Of a DNA stretch of 11,425 nucleotides, positions 1-11,425 are shown piece after piece. Where the stretch lies: NCBI GenBank assembly GCA_900617975.1, contig UZAE01001809.1:1-11425 (forward strand). The letters are read 5' to 3'. Source of the DNA: Rodentolepis nana (taxonomy: Eukaryota; Platyhelminthes; Cestoda; Cyclophyllidea; Hymenolepididae). The notes under the pieces were generated by a model. The model was not told where the DNA came from and made no database searches. It saw only the letters and a program-made list of their open reading frames with translations. The position numbers and the translations under genes were made by a program. Within the stretch, counting starts at the first letter, position 1. Every line of letters begins with the position of its first letter.

Positions 1-320
1 AGTGAAATGTAGCATAGTACAAGTAAGATCATGTCCATGGTTTCGACGCCATGCCATTAATTACCTCTATTATAGTTTCTGGCTTTTCTTGGGCAACTGC
101 TTTTACCTCGTGTATGGTATCACTTTCATTTTGTCGCAGGCTCAGTTTGACGGTTACACAACTCTATTAAGACTGGTCAAAGGAATTAAATTAGCGTGAA
201 CATTATGGAAAGTACGTCTTGGTGTGCAGAAATCTCCCAGTAACCGCATTTATATAATGCAGACTAATATTGATTGAAGTTAAGGTCTGAGCAAGTGGAT
301 AGTTTGCCCGATATTAGTTA
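1..320. other. Non-coding, nothing recognised
   Basis: AT-rich sequence with only short chance open frames. The longest, on the plus strand at 2-199, shows no domain, no low-complexity signature of a real protein and no convincing splice partners. I see no RNA gene or repeat here. Confidence 0.5.
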
Positions 321-635
321 TTTCAAATGACAGGCGTTTTGATAGGTATCATTAGCTCTTTAGTTGACTTCGGAATTCACAGGGAGAAGGAACATCAAAG
401 TAACAGAAAGTCGAGGGGCGGGGAACAGAAGAGTGATTTACAGATTAGAAAGAGTCAGACAGACACAGGCAGAGAAAATGTAGGATGAGTACTGTAGAAT
501 TGGTAGAATATGTCATTCAGTGGGGTCATGGTAGTTTGAAGTGAGAAGTCAACTGCCGGTTAATAGACTTTTTTTGCCTTATGAGCATACGTTGCAAGGG
601 GTGCACCACGTGGAGGTAAGTCTATCGCACACCCC
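321..635. repeat. Dispersed repeat, copy A (approx. 315 bp)
   Basis: This block recurs near the right edge (11107-11421) in the same orientation, at a similar length, with many substitutions and small indels. Shared landmarks are GGAACATCAAAG, an AGACAGACACAG purine-rich stretch, GGGGTCATGGTAGTTTGAAG, and a 3' end with the palindrome CCACGTGG followed by GGTAAGTCTATCGCACACCCC. Two short inverted pairs are kept in both copies near that end: ATAGACTT (563-570) with AAGTCTAT (618-625), and GGGGTGC (598-604) with GCACACCCC (627-635). No reading frame survives. It is most likely an old non-autonomous mobile element or another family of dispersed repeat. I do not recognise the family, and the outer boundaries are approximate. 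Confidence 0.85.
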
Positions 636-2540
636 GGTTTGCCCAATATAAGCTGTAATAAACTCTATTAGCCTGGAGGTAGCTAAAATATTGTTTCTGT
701 GGAGCAGCCATAAATGGTCTTATTAATCTTAGCTCGTCAGTATCTAAACCATATCATGTGTACAAGCAATTGAAACTGTTTGCGCCCCGGTAGAGATTTA
801 TCTTAATGGTAACGAGGAGATGGAAGAAAAACGCGTTATAGAACTTTTGGGCCAGTTGTGACGACAGTCTGTCCTCAATTTTGAGGAAGTCATTATGAAT
901 TTTACCTTTCATTTCACCTGGCGGTTCTTAAATCATTTATATTCCTTTATTTAGCACCGCTTTATCGAAAAATGTGAAACTGCTTCATCAGCAGTAAAAC
1001 CTCAAAGGTAGACATTTTAGGTTCCAGACTTCAAATCTCTGGAAAAGTATTTAAAACGCGGGTTTTATTTCATGTACAATATCGTCCTGATCTATTCTTC
1101 TGGTTTTGTGAAATTAAACATACTTGCGAAATATAATGATGAAAAACTTCATTGAAAGTCAAAATTTAATTTAAACTTCAAGTTATGCAGGTACAAAGCA
1201 TTTCTTGACCTTAACATGTGACACTAAAATCATCTTTAATTACCTACCACGGATTCTGCACACTAAGAATTAGCCTAAGGTGGGCTGAAGCACCCAACAA
1301 TTTCTTAACAACTACATTATCAACATTAAATAATGGCCTTCATATTACTAGATCGATTGCAATATATTTGGGTCTTAAAAGATACCACGATGGACGCTGT
1401 CAGTAATATTATGGTCGCTATGTTACTTGTGCTCATTGATAAATACAATATCTACATCTACACATGTCCAGCCGAGTATAGGGCAAAAATTATTAGGCGA
1501 TTGATGCTCATTGGTGTGTAGGCAATCGCACTTGTTTGACCCTTCTTAACAAGGGGATAAGCGTGTCTAGGATACCCCCTCCCACCACCAAAGTCAAGTA
1601 TTGCTAGAACTTACATCTTAATATTTGTTAGGTTATATGTGGAAAAATTTCATGCCTCATTGGATAGCAGCGTGCCAATAACAAGGCTTCATTCCCAAGA
1701 ATGAGCATAGAGGGCTCGATGCTCTTTTAGCAGTTACTGCTCAATGTTTACGATGCATACCCAGTGAAGTGGGTGCCCCACAACACACTGTGCAATTTTG
1801 ATCGACAAGAAAACTAATTCGTATGATCTATAAGGCCCTTAAACAAATGGACCTCTCCGGTGGCAGCAAGGTGAAAAACTACTCTTTATAGCAGTGTATT
1901 CCAATCACGAATGGCAGATAGTCATGCATAGTTAGCAGTCGCTTATTTCTCCTAGAAAGGAATCCGGGGCTCTGAGGGCACCACCTATTTGTAAATCGTC
2001 AATTGGAGACTCTTTTAACCAATATTCAGAGGCTAAGCACTACTGAATTCGATTTATTCGAATGTGTTTTGAAGTACATCACCCTCTTAGAAATTGGGTT
2101 AATTTCCTGAAATTTGTAGAAGTAATTCTAGGGTTCGTTCAACTATTTTGAGCAGCTGCCTTACCTCGCAGTGAGTTTCAGGAAAGCAGTGCCAGGTTCT
2201 GCGTTGCCGCGTTCCTTATTCCCGTTTGGTTAACTCAGCCTCCGATGACACTTCAAGTTACCTAAAGATTAATCGATAGTCGTGGTGTAGTTGCATGCAA
2301 CCGTATTCAGTGCATCTACACTCTCTACATTCTCTACTCAAACTTTCGATATTTTCGTTTTTTTATGTCTAAACAGAATTTTCAATAAGATGTCTTATTC
2401 CATTTTAGAATTTATCTTCCGAGACTGGCCAATTAATGCTGTAGTTATATGCAGGCATTGCTATGAGCGATTGTAATAATTCAGTATATGTACAAGCTTG
2501 TTACAATCATCGCGTTCAGTAATTTGTACATCAGAAATAA
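636..2540. other. Long intergenic stretch without a supported gene
   Basis: About 1.9 kb read on both strands. Open frames of about 60 codons (plus strand at 1218-1406, 1333-1521 and 2291-2476) have no recognisable motif and no in-phase neighbouring exons. The composition is more mixed than in the introns, with patches such as CCCCCTCCCACCACC near 1576, so degraded mobile-element sequence is possible, but I cannot name any. Confidence 0.4.
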
Positions 2541-2547
2541 GTTTGAA

Positions 2548-2557
2548 GGGGGGGGGG
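2548..2557 (+). repeat. Homopolymer G tract (10 G)
   Basis: A run of ten G residues followed by AGG. A run of the same length occurs at 9464-9473. These are mononucleotide repeats, prone to length variation and to sequencing error. Confidence 0.9.
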
Positions 2558-2678
2558 AGGTTAAGGCACCGAGAATTGTATCTACTGAGAAAAGAGATGA
2601 TTGAATTGCGAGTTACTGAAGTTTCCAAGTGATTTTCTCCGGATTGTCTCTACTTATCATGATCAGATATTTATCTAT

Positions 2679-2684
2679 TTTATT
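2679..2684 (-). terminator. Possible poly(A) signal AATAAA for the FOXK-like gene
   Basis: The plus strand reads TTTATT, giving canonical AATAAA on the minus strand about 560 nt beyond the FOXK-like stop codon. The hexamer is common by chance in AT-rich DNA, and a closer ATTAAA variant exists at 2903-2908, so the true cleavage site is uncertain. Confidence 0.25.
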
Positions 2685-2902
2685 GTGTGATAGAAATCAT
2701 TATGAGTTAGGAAAGTGAGAGCCTAGATAGGTATACAATCTGACCTAAAATATTTTAAAAATGCAGAAAAATTCGAAACTCTATTTTACTAACAAAGAGA
2801 CAAATATCAGAAATTGTCTTTCTGTCTTTCTATTTCCACAGCAAGTAAATTCAATGAAAATATGACACCCTAATTTATGTTAGAACACATACTCTACTTA
2901 TT

Positions 2903-2908
2903 TTTAAT
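2903..2908 (-). terminator. Possible variant poly(A) signal ATTAAA for the FOXK-like gene
   Basis: The plus strand reads TTTAAT, which is ATTAAA on the minus strand, about 330 nt downstream of the FOXK-like stop. It is the nearest common hexamer variant I noticed, and could as easily be chance. Confidence 0.22.
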
Positions 2909-3239
2909 TAAGTAAAATAAGCGTTTCATGCAAATCTACCAGATCCCTAGAATTTTAGACAATAGCACGTTTTAAAACTAATTACTGCAACCGACTATTG
3001 CAAAAGACATTATATACTCACTTTGAGTGTCTGTCACAAGCTTACTAACTTAATCAAAATTAATAAATAATAATAAAACATGATTGGAAAGTTCATTTTT
3101 AACTAAGAAGGAAAGTGCATTTTTGGCAAACATTTAGATAAGTAAATATACATATTAGTACACAGCCAAATAAAACAAACAGCTTCATACGAAGAATGGA
3201 ATGTTGTGAAGTGAAGTTCAGACGCAAAAAACGTGAAAA

Positions 3240-6897
<3,658 letters not shown>

Positions 6898-7039
6898 TTT
6901 AATATACACAAAAATCGAGGTCCATTAAAAATTTCACCGCTTTGGTCAGCGATTAAAACGATTTGAGGTCAACGATTATCAAAATTTTGATTCCATTAGC
7001 TTTGCTTTATATAATTCTAAAGCAATATTAAACAGTCAT

Positions 7040-7061
7040 AATTTGTAGTACTCTACAAATT
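7040..7061. promoter_or_regulatory. Perfect 9-bp inverted repeat with 4-nt spacer
   Basis: AATTTGTAG, spacer TACT, then CTACAAATT. The arms are exact complements. It lies about midway between the two divergent genes and could be a dimeric protein-binding site or a hairpin. The structure is visible; the role is unknown. Confidence 0.6.
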
Positions 7062-7420
7062 GATCAGATTAAAATGTGAAAATTAGGCCACCATTTAAGT
7101 TCTATAAGGTTTTACAAAGAGAACAATTACATTCGCCATTAGATTAAGAATAATAAATTCCAAAATGATTAAACGTAAAAATCAGGCTCCAAAAAGTAGT
7201 CACAGTGTTTTCGAAATTTCTTAATCAATATATAGATTTAAGAAGTTCAAAAATAGAATATTAAAACTTAATTTTATTGCCAAACATGCGTTTATGGTTG
7301 ATTTTATTGGACACGGTGCTTGAACTTAATAATTTCATACATAAATAGTTTTAAAATTAAGACAACGAATTATTTAGTTTGTCCGTATAAGAGGAAGGCG
7401 GTCATTTTAACGTTCAGAGG

Positions 7421-7442
7421 TCGTTCTTTTCGCTTGTTTTAG
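7421..7442 (+). promoter_or_regulatory. Strong 3' splice site before the GON4-like start (possible trans-splice acceptor)
   Basis: A pyrimidine-rich TCGTTCTTTTCGCTTGTTTTAG ends just 6 nt before the first in-frame ATG (7449). The AG-containing TAG is also the in-frame stop that bounds the open frame. Flatworms add a spliced leader to many mRNAs at such sites. An ordinary cis intron with an upstream untranslated exon is the alternative. Confidence 0.4.
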
Positions 7443-7493
7443 CTTTGCATGTATGAACAAATTTCACATAATGGAAAGATTAATAGTAGCTTC

Positions 7494-7577
7494 ATGAATT
7501 CTCACAAGCATAAAAAACGGCGAAGGACCGAAGGTCTACCTGCTAATTTTGAGCAGCCGTGTATTGATGACTGGAAG
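7494..7577 (+). CDS. GON4L: GON4-like exon 1 (basic N terminus)
   Basis: ATG at 7494 followed by NSHKHKKRRRTEGLPANFEQ and CIDDWK, ending at donor AAG|GTATTG in phase 0. The upstream in-frame ATG at 7449 is also usable (MYEQISHNGKINSSF would precede). Neither ATG has a purine at -3. The frame closes at TAG 7440-7442. The basic run HKHKKRRR suggests nuclear import. Confidence 0.65.
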
Positions 7578-10500
7578 GTATTGATTATTTTATTTTAAAA
7601 TAAAATTTTTAGTTAAATATGGGTGCTTCTCTAGCTGATCGATTAGAAGCCATTGCAACGGAGAAAAAGCTCTCTAATGTTCAAGTTAAACGGCTTCTAA
7701 AGCAAGTTTTGACAAATCCTGTTGTTGTTAAGGCTTTTAAGCAATATATGAGCGGTGAGCTGACTCTTCTTGAACCCGAAACCGGTTCGGCTTCAACATC
7801 AACACGAAAACGAGCAAGGGTTCTTGGTTTTGATCTCCCTGCATTTGGTCCAAATTCAAATTTTATGGATACATGGTGCAAGAGAAGAGTTACAAGATCT
7901 CTCACGAATAAGCTCAAAACTGAGGTCGCGAAGAAACGTCAGCAGGAATCGAAATCAAAACCTGGAGATTCCGCAAAAAATATTATTGCCATGGACTTCA
8001 CGGATGAAGTTGATGACGAGGAGGATGTACTAAATAATGTTCGATCGCAGTCAATGCCTTCCGATACTACATCTACTGAGGAAACTGCCAATGAATTTGT
8101 GTCCTTTACTTCAACTAGTCCTCGACAGCGAGATGAAGACTATCAGCCAACTGATGAGGATATCACTGTCATTCGTCGGGATATTCTCTATGACCTTGAA
8201 GGCGTGGAAACAAAATCAAGTTCTACGGAGGATGATGATGATTCCCTAAACGAGAGTTTTGTTACAGTAGCATCAGGTGATAGCCCTCAAAGAGATTACT
8301 ACTTACGTTCAAGGAAGTCGGACGAGAGATGCTTAGCTGGTCTAACGCCCAACATCCTCCATATGTTAGATGAAGATGATCCCGTGGCAGAAACTACGAC
8401 AGAGAGGGACGCTCAACACTTTGCCGACTCCTTTGCTAATGCTACAGCTGCGGTAAATAATTTGACGAACGAAACAGATGATCCTGATGAGGAAATGTAT
8501 GCCTTGTTTATAAAATCAATCTGTTCAAAATCTCAACAGTCAGGTGACGACACTTCATCTACTCCTCGTGCTGATGTAAGCCTTGTATTTTAAAATATTC
8601 CCACATTATCGTTCTTTGAGTACTATGATTTTGGATTGTTTATTTTCCATCGTAATATAAATAATTTCTTTAAATTCATAAAAATCAAATCCTATTTGTT
8701 CATTGTTGGCCAAGAATAGTTTTTTTGTAGAATTTTGCCGTCACTTCAACTTCGGATAAATCATCATATGAAATGACTGATCCTGAGGACGTGATATATG
8801 CGAAGTTCATAAAATCAATCCGCCAGCCAACGGCAGTCACCAATGTATCTACTCCTCAAATCCACGAGGTAATTTTTGAATGCTTCGCTAGTTTGGTTTG
8901 CTATGGTTAGTTTTATTCTGTGTGATTATACAGTGAAAAGTGAGGGAATGTGCTCGTGATTTTTTCCCCCTATGGCTAAGTAATAGGATAGTTATTATCA
9001 TCAAATCAGTTACACTTTTTCAGTATTTGGAGTGTCTACTATTCCTACTGTCAGTGTGCCAGATTCTATTCAATATACACAGCTAGTAATTATTGCCTCA
9101 TAGCTAGTTTATTAGCTTATAATTCATTCCAGCTTAGACTCCTATAGGATTAAACGTCAATCTTGTATTTACATGATTTTGGGTTTAAGAAGTTTTTTTC
9201 ACTCGTATGAAAATTCGCTTTTTGCCACTTCTCTTGCTGTTCAAATTTAGTAAGTGTGATTGGCCATTCGCTCAGCTGTTTGTTCAACTGTTTTGTGACC
9301 CCTCAGACAAGTAGGCGTTAAACTTCAGACAAACGGATGCATGGGCCTAGGTAGGATAGAAAGACGAGTTATTTATCGTTATGGTAAGTTTCGCTACTTC
9401 AATATTTCATTATCTTATGGAGTTTTATTCCTCGGTGAAGAATGCACAGTCATTGAGAGGATTGGGGGGGGGGTATTTTTCTAGAAGTTCGGAATAATGA
9501 CGCTTATTTTCTTTTTTGTAATGTTTGGAAGCAGGTAGGACTTGTGGTTGTTCATCTTTTCATTCAAATGCCTTGTTGCTGAGTTTCATAGTGCGGATGT
9601 AATTTAGCACGGTCTGGGGGCTCTATGCAATTAATGCGAGTTAGGGACATATGAGTATGCATCTTTAAGTGATGAGATGGTAAAAGGGTAGAGTTTCCAG
9701 AGTGCTGGAAACAAAGTATTGTGTAGTCGCTATTTTAAGAAACCTTTACTGCCCTTCCTATTTCTCAAGATGTGATCGATTATTAACATTACCTCATATG
9801 CATCTCTGACTGCAAGCCGAATCCATTTAACATAGATGAAAAAAAATATGCCTGTGAACAACATAATGGAAACAAGTTACATTGTGAAATTGGAGTAATC
9901 AATCGGAGATAATATTTAGAGCGAACATTAATAATCCACAACACGTGTGTCAGTCGTGCACTGGTGATCATGGGTTTGACTCCCATCAGCTTACGGCAAG
10001 TTAATAATGACTAACTGTATTGGTTTAGGCCGGCTAACATAGGGGTGGCAGAATTCTAGTCTCGTCAGAGAGGCTCCATGATATCGCTCTCTGCCCAAGA
10101 TGGACATTTTATAATACATTCCTAAATGGGTTTGAGAATTAATTCACAATACTTTAGCATGGACAATTTGCTTTGCCTGTGATATTAACCGTTTGACTCA
10201 TTGTTTGAGTTAGCCATCCATAAATTATTTTGTTATGTTTCTTGAAAATTACAGGATCTTCAAGACCCGATGGTAAATCAGCACACCCCCACTAATGCTA
10301 TCGACACCTCTAACGCAGTCATGATTCGTCAGGTGCGTCAGGGTGACTTAAATGACAGTAAAGCGGTTACCGACGATGATCCAGATTTTGACGTAATGGC
10401 TGAATTGGAAGATCTCCGCTATGATGACTTCTTTGATGAACTTCGATCAGATCGAGCTGTTCGCGTCTCAAAGACGGAAGCTAAGGCATGGAGGCTAATT

Positions 10501-10705
10501 ATTTAGAGGCCTTATTAAGTCCATTTCTTTCGTTTACATCTTCATTATAGGAATTGAGGGAAGATACCGCCGAATTTTTGCACAACGATCGTGAAATCTT
10601 TAATTTTGAAACACCGAGTAATACAGTACCTTATACTGGGAATGAAGTGCGTCCTAAAAAGGATAAGTGCATTGTATCTTATCCACCACTTCCTCCGCCT
10701 CCGTT
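7494..10705 (+). CDS. GON4L: GON4-like nuclear regulator, N-terminal part (five exons, continues beyond window)
   Basis: Exons 7494-7577, 7613-8575, 8731-8868, 10255-10485 and 10551-10705 join in phase to 523 codons plus two bases. An in-frame ATG at 7449 would add 15 residues. Family evidence: residues ~35-75 (LADRLE, LSNVQVKRLLKQVL, followed by a Glu-Pro motif and a TRSL-K basic segment) resemble the conserved N-terminal GON4L region, and DDPDFDVMAELEDL plus SDRAVRVSKTEAK-ELRED (to ~480) resembles the GON4L stretch with Arg-Ala-Val-Arg and Lys-Lys/Thr-Glu. The rest is acidic and Ser/Thr-rich. The N terminus KHKKRRR looks like a nuclear localisation signal. GON4L proteins are nuclear corepressors reported to act with YY1, SIN3A and HDAC1; C. 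elegans gon-4 controls gonad cell-division timing. PAH and SANT-like regions, if present, would lie downstream. The family call rests on motif resemblance recalled by eye. Confidence 0.68.
7578..7612 (+). other. GON4-like intron 1, 35 nt, containing a 20-nt palindrome
   Basis: GTATTG...TTTTTAG, phase 0, joining WK to LNMGASLADRL. Positions 7587-7606 are a perfect palindrome (ATTTTATTTTAAAATAAAAT), so the two splice sites are separated mostly by self-complementary sequence. The reading frame across the intron is closed by a TGA directly after GTAT, which supports removal. Confidence 0.7.
7613..8575 (+). CDS. GON4L: GON4-like exon 2 (conserved N-terminal region and acidic linker)
   Basis: 963 nt encoding residues 29-349. 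The first ~90 residues contain an amphipathic helix-like LSNVQVKRLLKQVL and basic RKRARVL and KRRVTRSLTNKLK segments. The remainder is acidic and Ser/Thr-rich (DEVDDEEDVLNN, TEDDDDSLNES) with DEDYQPTDEDI and YYLRSRKSDE. The last 32 codons (DPDEEMYALFIKSI...STPRAD) are paralogous to exon 3. Donor GAT|GTAAGC, phase 0. If unspliced, the frame ends four codons later at TAA. Confidence 0.82.
8576..8730 (+). other. GON4-like intron 2 (155 nt)
   Basis: Donor GTAAGC and acceptor AGTTTTTTTGTAG, phase 0. It contains the poly(A)-like context AATAAATAATTT? is not present as a clean signal; plain AT-rich intron sequence is all I see. Confidence 0.7.
8731..8868 (+). CDS. GON4L: GON4-like exon 3, partial duplicate of the end of exon 2
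   Basis: 138 nt, 46 codons, phase 0 at both ends, with acceptor TTTTTTTGTAG and donor GAG|GTAATT. The motif DPEDVIYAKFIKSI followed by STPQIHE at the donor parallels DPDEEMYALFIKSI...STPRAD at the end of exon 2. The open frame, conserved motif and intact splice sites suggest it is used, although a decayed or alternative exon is possible. Confidence 0.65.
9464..9473 (+). repeat. Homopolymer G tract (10 G)
   Basis: Ten consecutive G residues in GON4-like intron 3, equal in length to the tract at 2548-2557. Confidence 0.9.
9930..10090 (+). mobile_element. Possible tRNA-derived SINE fragment
   Basis: Positions 9970-9986 form an exact 5-bp stem (ATGGG/CCCAT) closing a 7-nt loop TTTGACT, the geometry of a tRNA T-arm. 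Positions 9973-9983 read GGTTTGACTCC, one mismatch from the usual B-box GGTTCGANTCC. About 25 nt upstream, GTGTCAGTCGTG weakly recalls an A-box. I cannot fold a full cloverleaf, so an intact tRNA gene is unlikely; a SINE head or tRNA relic is more plausible. The boundaries are guesses. Confidence 0.35.
10255..10485 (+). CDS. GON4L: GON4-like exon 4 (DDPDF and RAVR motif region)
   Basis: 231 nt, 77 codons, starting DLQDPMVNQH after ATTACAG. It carries DDDPDFDVMAELEDL and SDRAVRVSKTEAK, the segment most like other GON4L proteins. Exon 5 continues it directly as ELREDTAEFL. No GT donor fits here; the reading frame requires removal of 65 nt starting with GC after AAG (10483-10485). Confidence 0.75.
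10486..10550 (+). other. GON4-like intron 4, candidate GC-AG intron (65 nt)
   Basis: Donor AAG|GCATGG and acceptor CTTCATTATAG, phase 0. Retaining it adds WRLII after one Ala and stops at TAG 10504-10506, whereas removing it joins VSKTEAK to ELREDTAEF, as expected for the family. The GC donor has G at +5 but lacks the full strong GCAAGT context usual for this class. Confidence 0.55.
10551..10705 (+). CDS. GON4L: GON4-like exon 5 (ends in a proline-rich motif)
   Basis: 155 nt encoding ELREDTAEFLHNDREIFNF through YPPLPPPP, then phase 2 at donor TT|GTAAGT. Read through, the next codon is Leu followed by TAA, so the proline-rich end could also be a short isoform's C terminus. The remaining exons lie outside the window. 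The PPLPPPP stretch could bind SH3 or WW domains; that is inferred from composition only. Confidence 0.68.
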
Positions 10706-11106
10706 GTAAGTTGACTTTGCTATTGCATATTTGTCACTTAAATCATTTGGGTGGTCGTTGAAGAACCAGTGCCCGAAGTTGGAATGTTTAAGTAAGTTGA
10801 CACTCATCTAAGTTATTTTGAACATAGTTTATTGAGAATACCACAACTAAACGACGAGGAATCGGTTTCTGGGTTGGCCTATCTAATTAGTTGCAGCCTT
10901 ACAAGGTGAGGTCTCATTCGTAATATATACACTAAGAGGGTTGTATGGACATTAAATATAAATATGAGTGTCCTGTAGTTTATATTACTTCAGGTCAGTC
11001 ATATCGAATGATTGCCACTCCCTTCGTCGTAAATCGACTTATTCTTAATTCCATGTTTGCAACAAGAAAGATACAATTTTAGAGACGTCTATTGAATTTA
11101 TTTATT
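10706..11106 (+). other. Intron-like sequence after GON4-like exon 5
   Basis: Begins with a consensus GTAAGT donor. I found no convincing following exon before the repeat at 11107, so the intron probably runs to or beyond the window edge and contains repeat copy B. Confidence 0.5.
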
Positions 11107-11421
11107 TATATCTAATGACGGGCGCTTTGATAGTTATCATTGGCCCTTTAGTTGACTTCAGGCTTCAGAGAGGGGAAGGAACATCAAAGTGAGAAAAGTG
11201 GAGAGGGGAAACAGAAGAGGGATTTACAGATGTAAAAGAGACAGACAGACACAGAGGCAGAGAAAAGGTAAGATGAGTACTGTGGAGTGGTTGAATATGA
11301 CTTACAGTGGGGTCATGGTAGTTTGAAGTGAGAAGTCAACTGGCGGTTAATAGACTTTTTTGTCTTATGAGTATTCTCTGCCCAGGGTGCACCACGTGGA
11401 GGTAAGTCTATCGCACACCCC
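11107..11421. repeat. Dispersed repeat, copy B (approx. 315 bp)
   Basis: Second copy of the element at 321-635, same orientation, about 10.8 kb away. The inverted pair ATAGACTT (11350-11357) with AAGTCTAT (11404-11411) is kept, as are the palindrome CCACGTGG and the CGCACACCCC end. The copies differ at many positions, so this is neither an assembly duplicate nor a recent insertion pair. It appears to lie inside a GON4-like intron. Confidence 0.85.
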
Positions 11422-11425
11422 ATAT

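Larger units (their letters stand above)
6898..7448. promoter_or_regulatory. Head-to-head intergenic region, candidate bidirectional promoter
   Basis: About 550 bp separate the start codons of the divergent FOXK-like and GON4-like genes, so both promoters probably lie here. It is very AT-rich with no CpG-rich patch. A minus-strand TATATAAAG (7005-7013) lies about 110 nt upstream of the FOXK-like ATG. A perfect inverted repeat is at 7040-7061. Promoter function is inferred from gene layout only. Confidence 0.5.
8869..10254 (+). other. GON4-like intron 3 (1386 nt)
   Basis: Donor GTAATT and acceptor TTGAAAATTACAG, phase 0. It holds a G10 tract (9464-9473) and a tRNA-like T-arm (9970-9986) within what may be a degraded short interspersed element. 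A minus-strand open frame at 9789-9986 shows no recognisable protein. Confidence 0.65.

Noticed and set aside
2..199. 65-codon plus-strand open frame at the left edge
   Set aside because: No domain, no supporting splice sites, and the length is expected by chance.
1218..1521. Two overlapping plus-strand frames of 62 codons, considered as mobile-element protein fragments
   Set aside because: I saw no reverse transcriptase, transposase or other motif in either.
2291..2476. 61-codon plus-strand open frame
   Set aside because: Hydrophobic, Phe-rich translation with no recognisable feature; probably chance.
7681..8249. Frames in other phases and on the minus strand across GON4-like exon 2
   Set aside because: Shadows of a 321-codon exon with good motifs and splice sites.
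9789..9986. 65-codon minus-strand frame in GON4-like intron 3
   Set aside because: No motif; it overlaps the tRNA-like element and looks incidental.
9930..10000. Functional tRNA gene
   Set aside because: Only the T-arm is convincing; I could not pair an acceptor stem or anticodon arm.

Overview
The window looks like nuclear DNA from an AT-rich animal genome. It has spliced genes whose exons join in phase, very short introns (34, 35 and 65 nt) next to introns of 1.4-1.7 kb, and dispersed repeats between genes. Tiny introns near gene starts with long ones further in are reported for parasitic flatworms such as schistosomes, so a platyhelminth is my best guess. That is an inference from architecture, not from a diagnostic gene.

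Layout. Positions 1-3239 hold no gene I can support. They contain an approx. 315-bp dispersed repeat (321-635), a G10 tract, and possible minus-strand poly(A) signals for the next gene. Positions 3240-6897, minus strand, hold a five-exon FOXK-type transcription factor of 456 aa: an FHA domain, a linker, a forkhead domain split by a 1.7-kb intron, and a short C-terminal exon. Positions 6898-7448 are the intergenic space between two divergently transcribed genes and contain a perfect 9-bp-stem hairpin. From about 7494 (or 7449) to 10705, plus strand, lie the first five exons of a GON4-like (GON4L/gon-4/ugly duckling family) nuclear protein; the gene continues past the window. Positions 10706-11106 are intron-like, and 11107-11421 is a second copy of the first repeat in the same orientation.

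The two genes are head to head and could share a promoter region. Both encode nuclear regulators. FOXK proteins bind DNA through the forkhead domain and phosphothreonine partners through the FHA domain, and in mammals recruit SIN3 complexes. GON4L is reported to act with YY1, SIN3A and HDAC1. The pairing is therefore suggestive, but a functional link is only inferred.

The main oddities are: a 35-nt intron mostly made of a 20-nt perfect palindrome; a candidate GC-AG intron; a partial tandem exon duplication in the GON4-like gene; a good 3' splice site directly before its first in-frame ATG, which could be a spliced-leader acceptor; and a tRNA-like T-arm in its large intron. I see no CRISPR array, rRNA gene, bacterial operon or clearly new multigene system. 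All exon boundaries were read by eye from splice consensus and phase, without transcript data.
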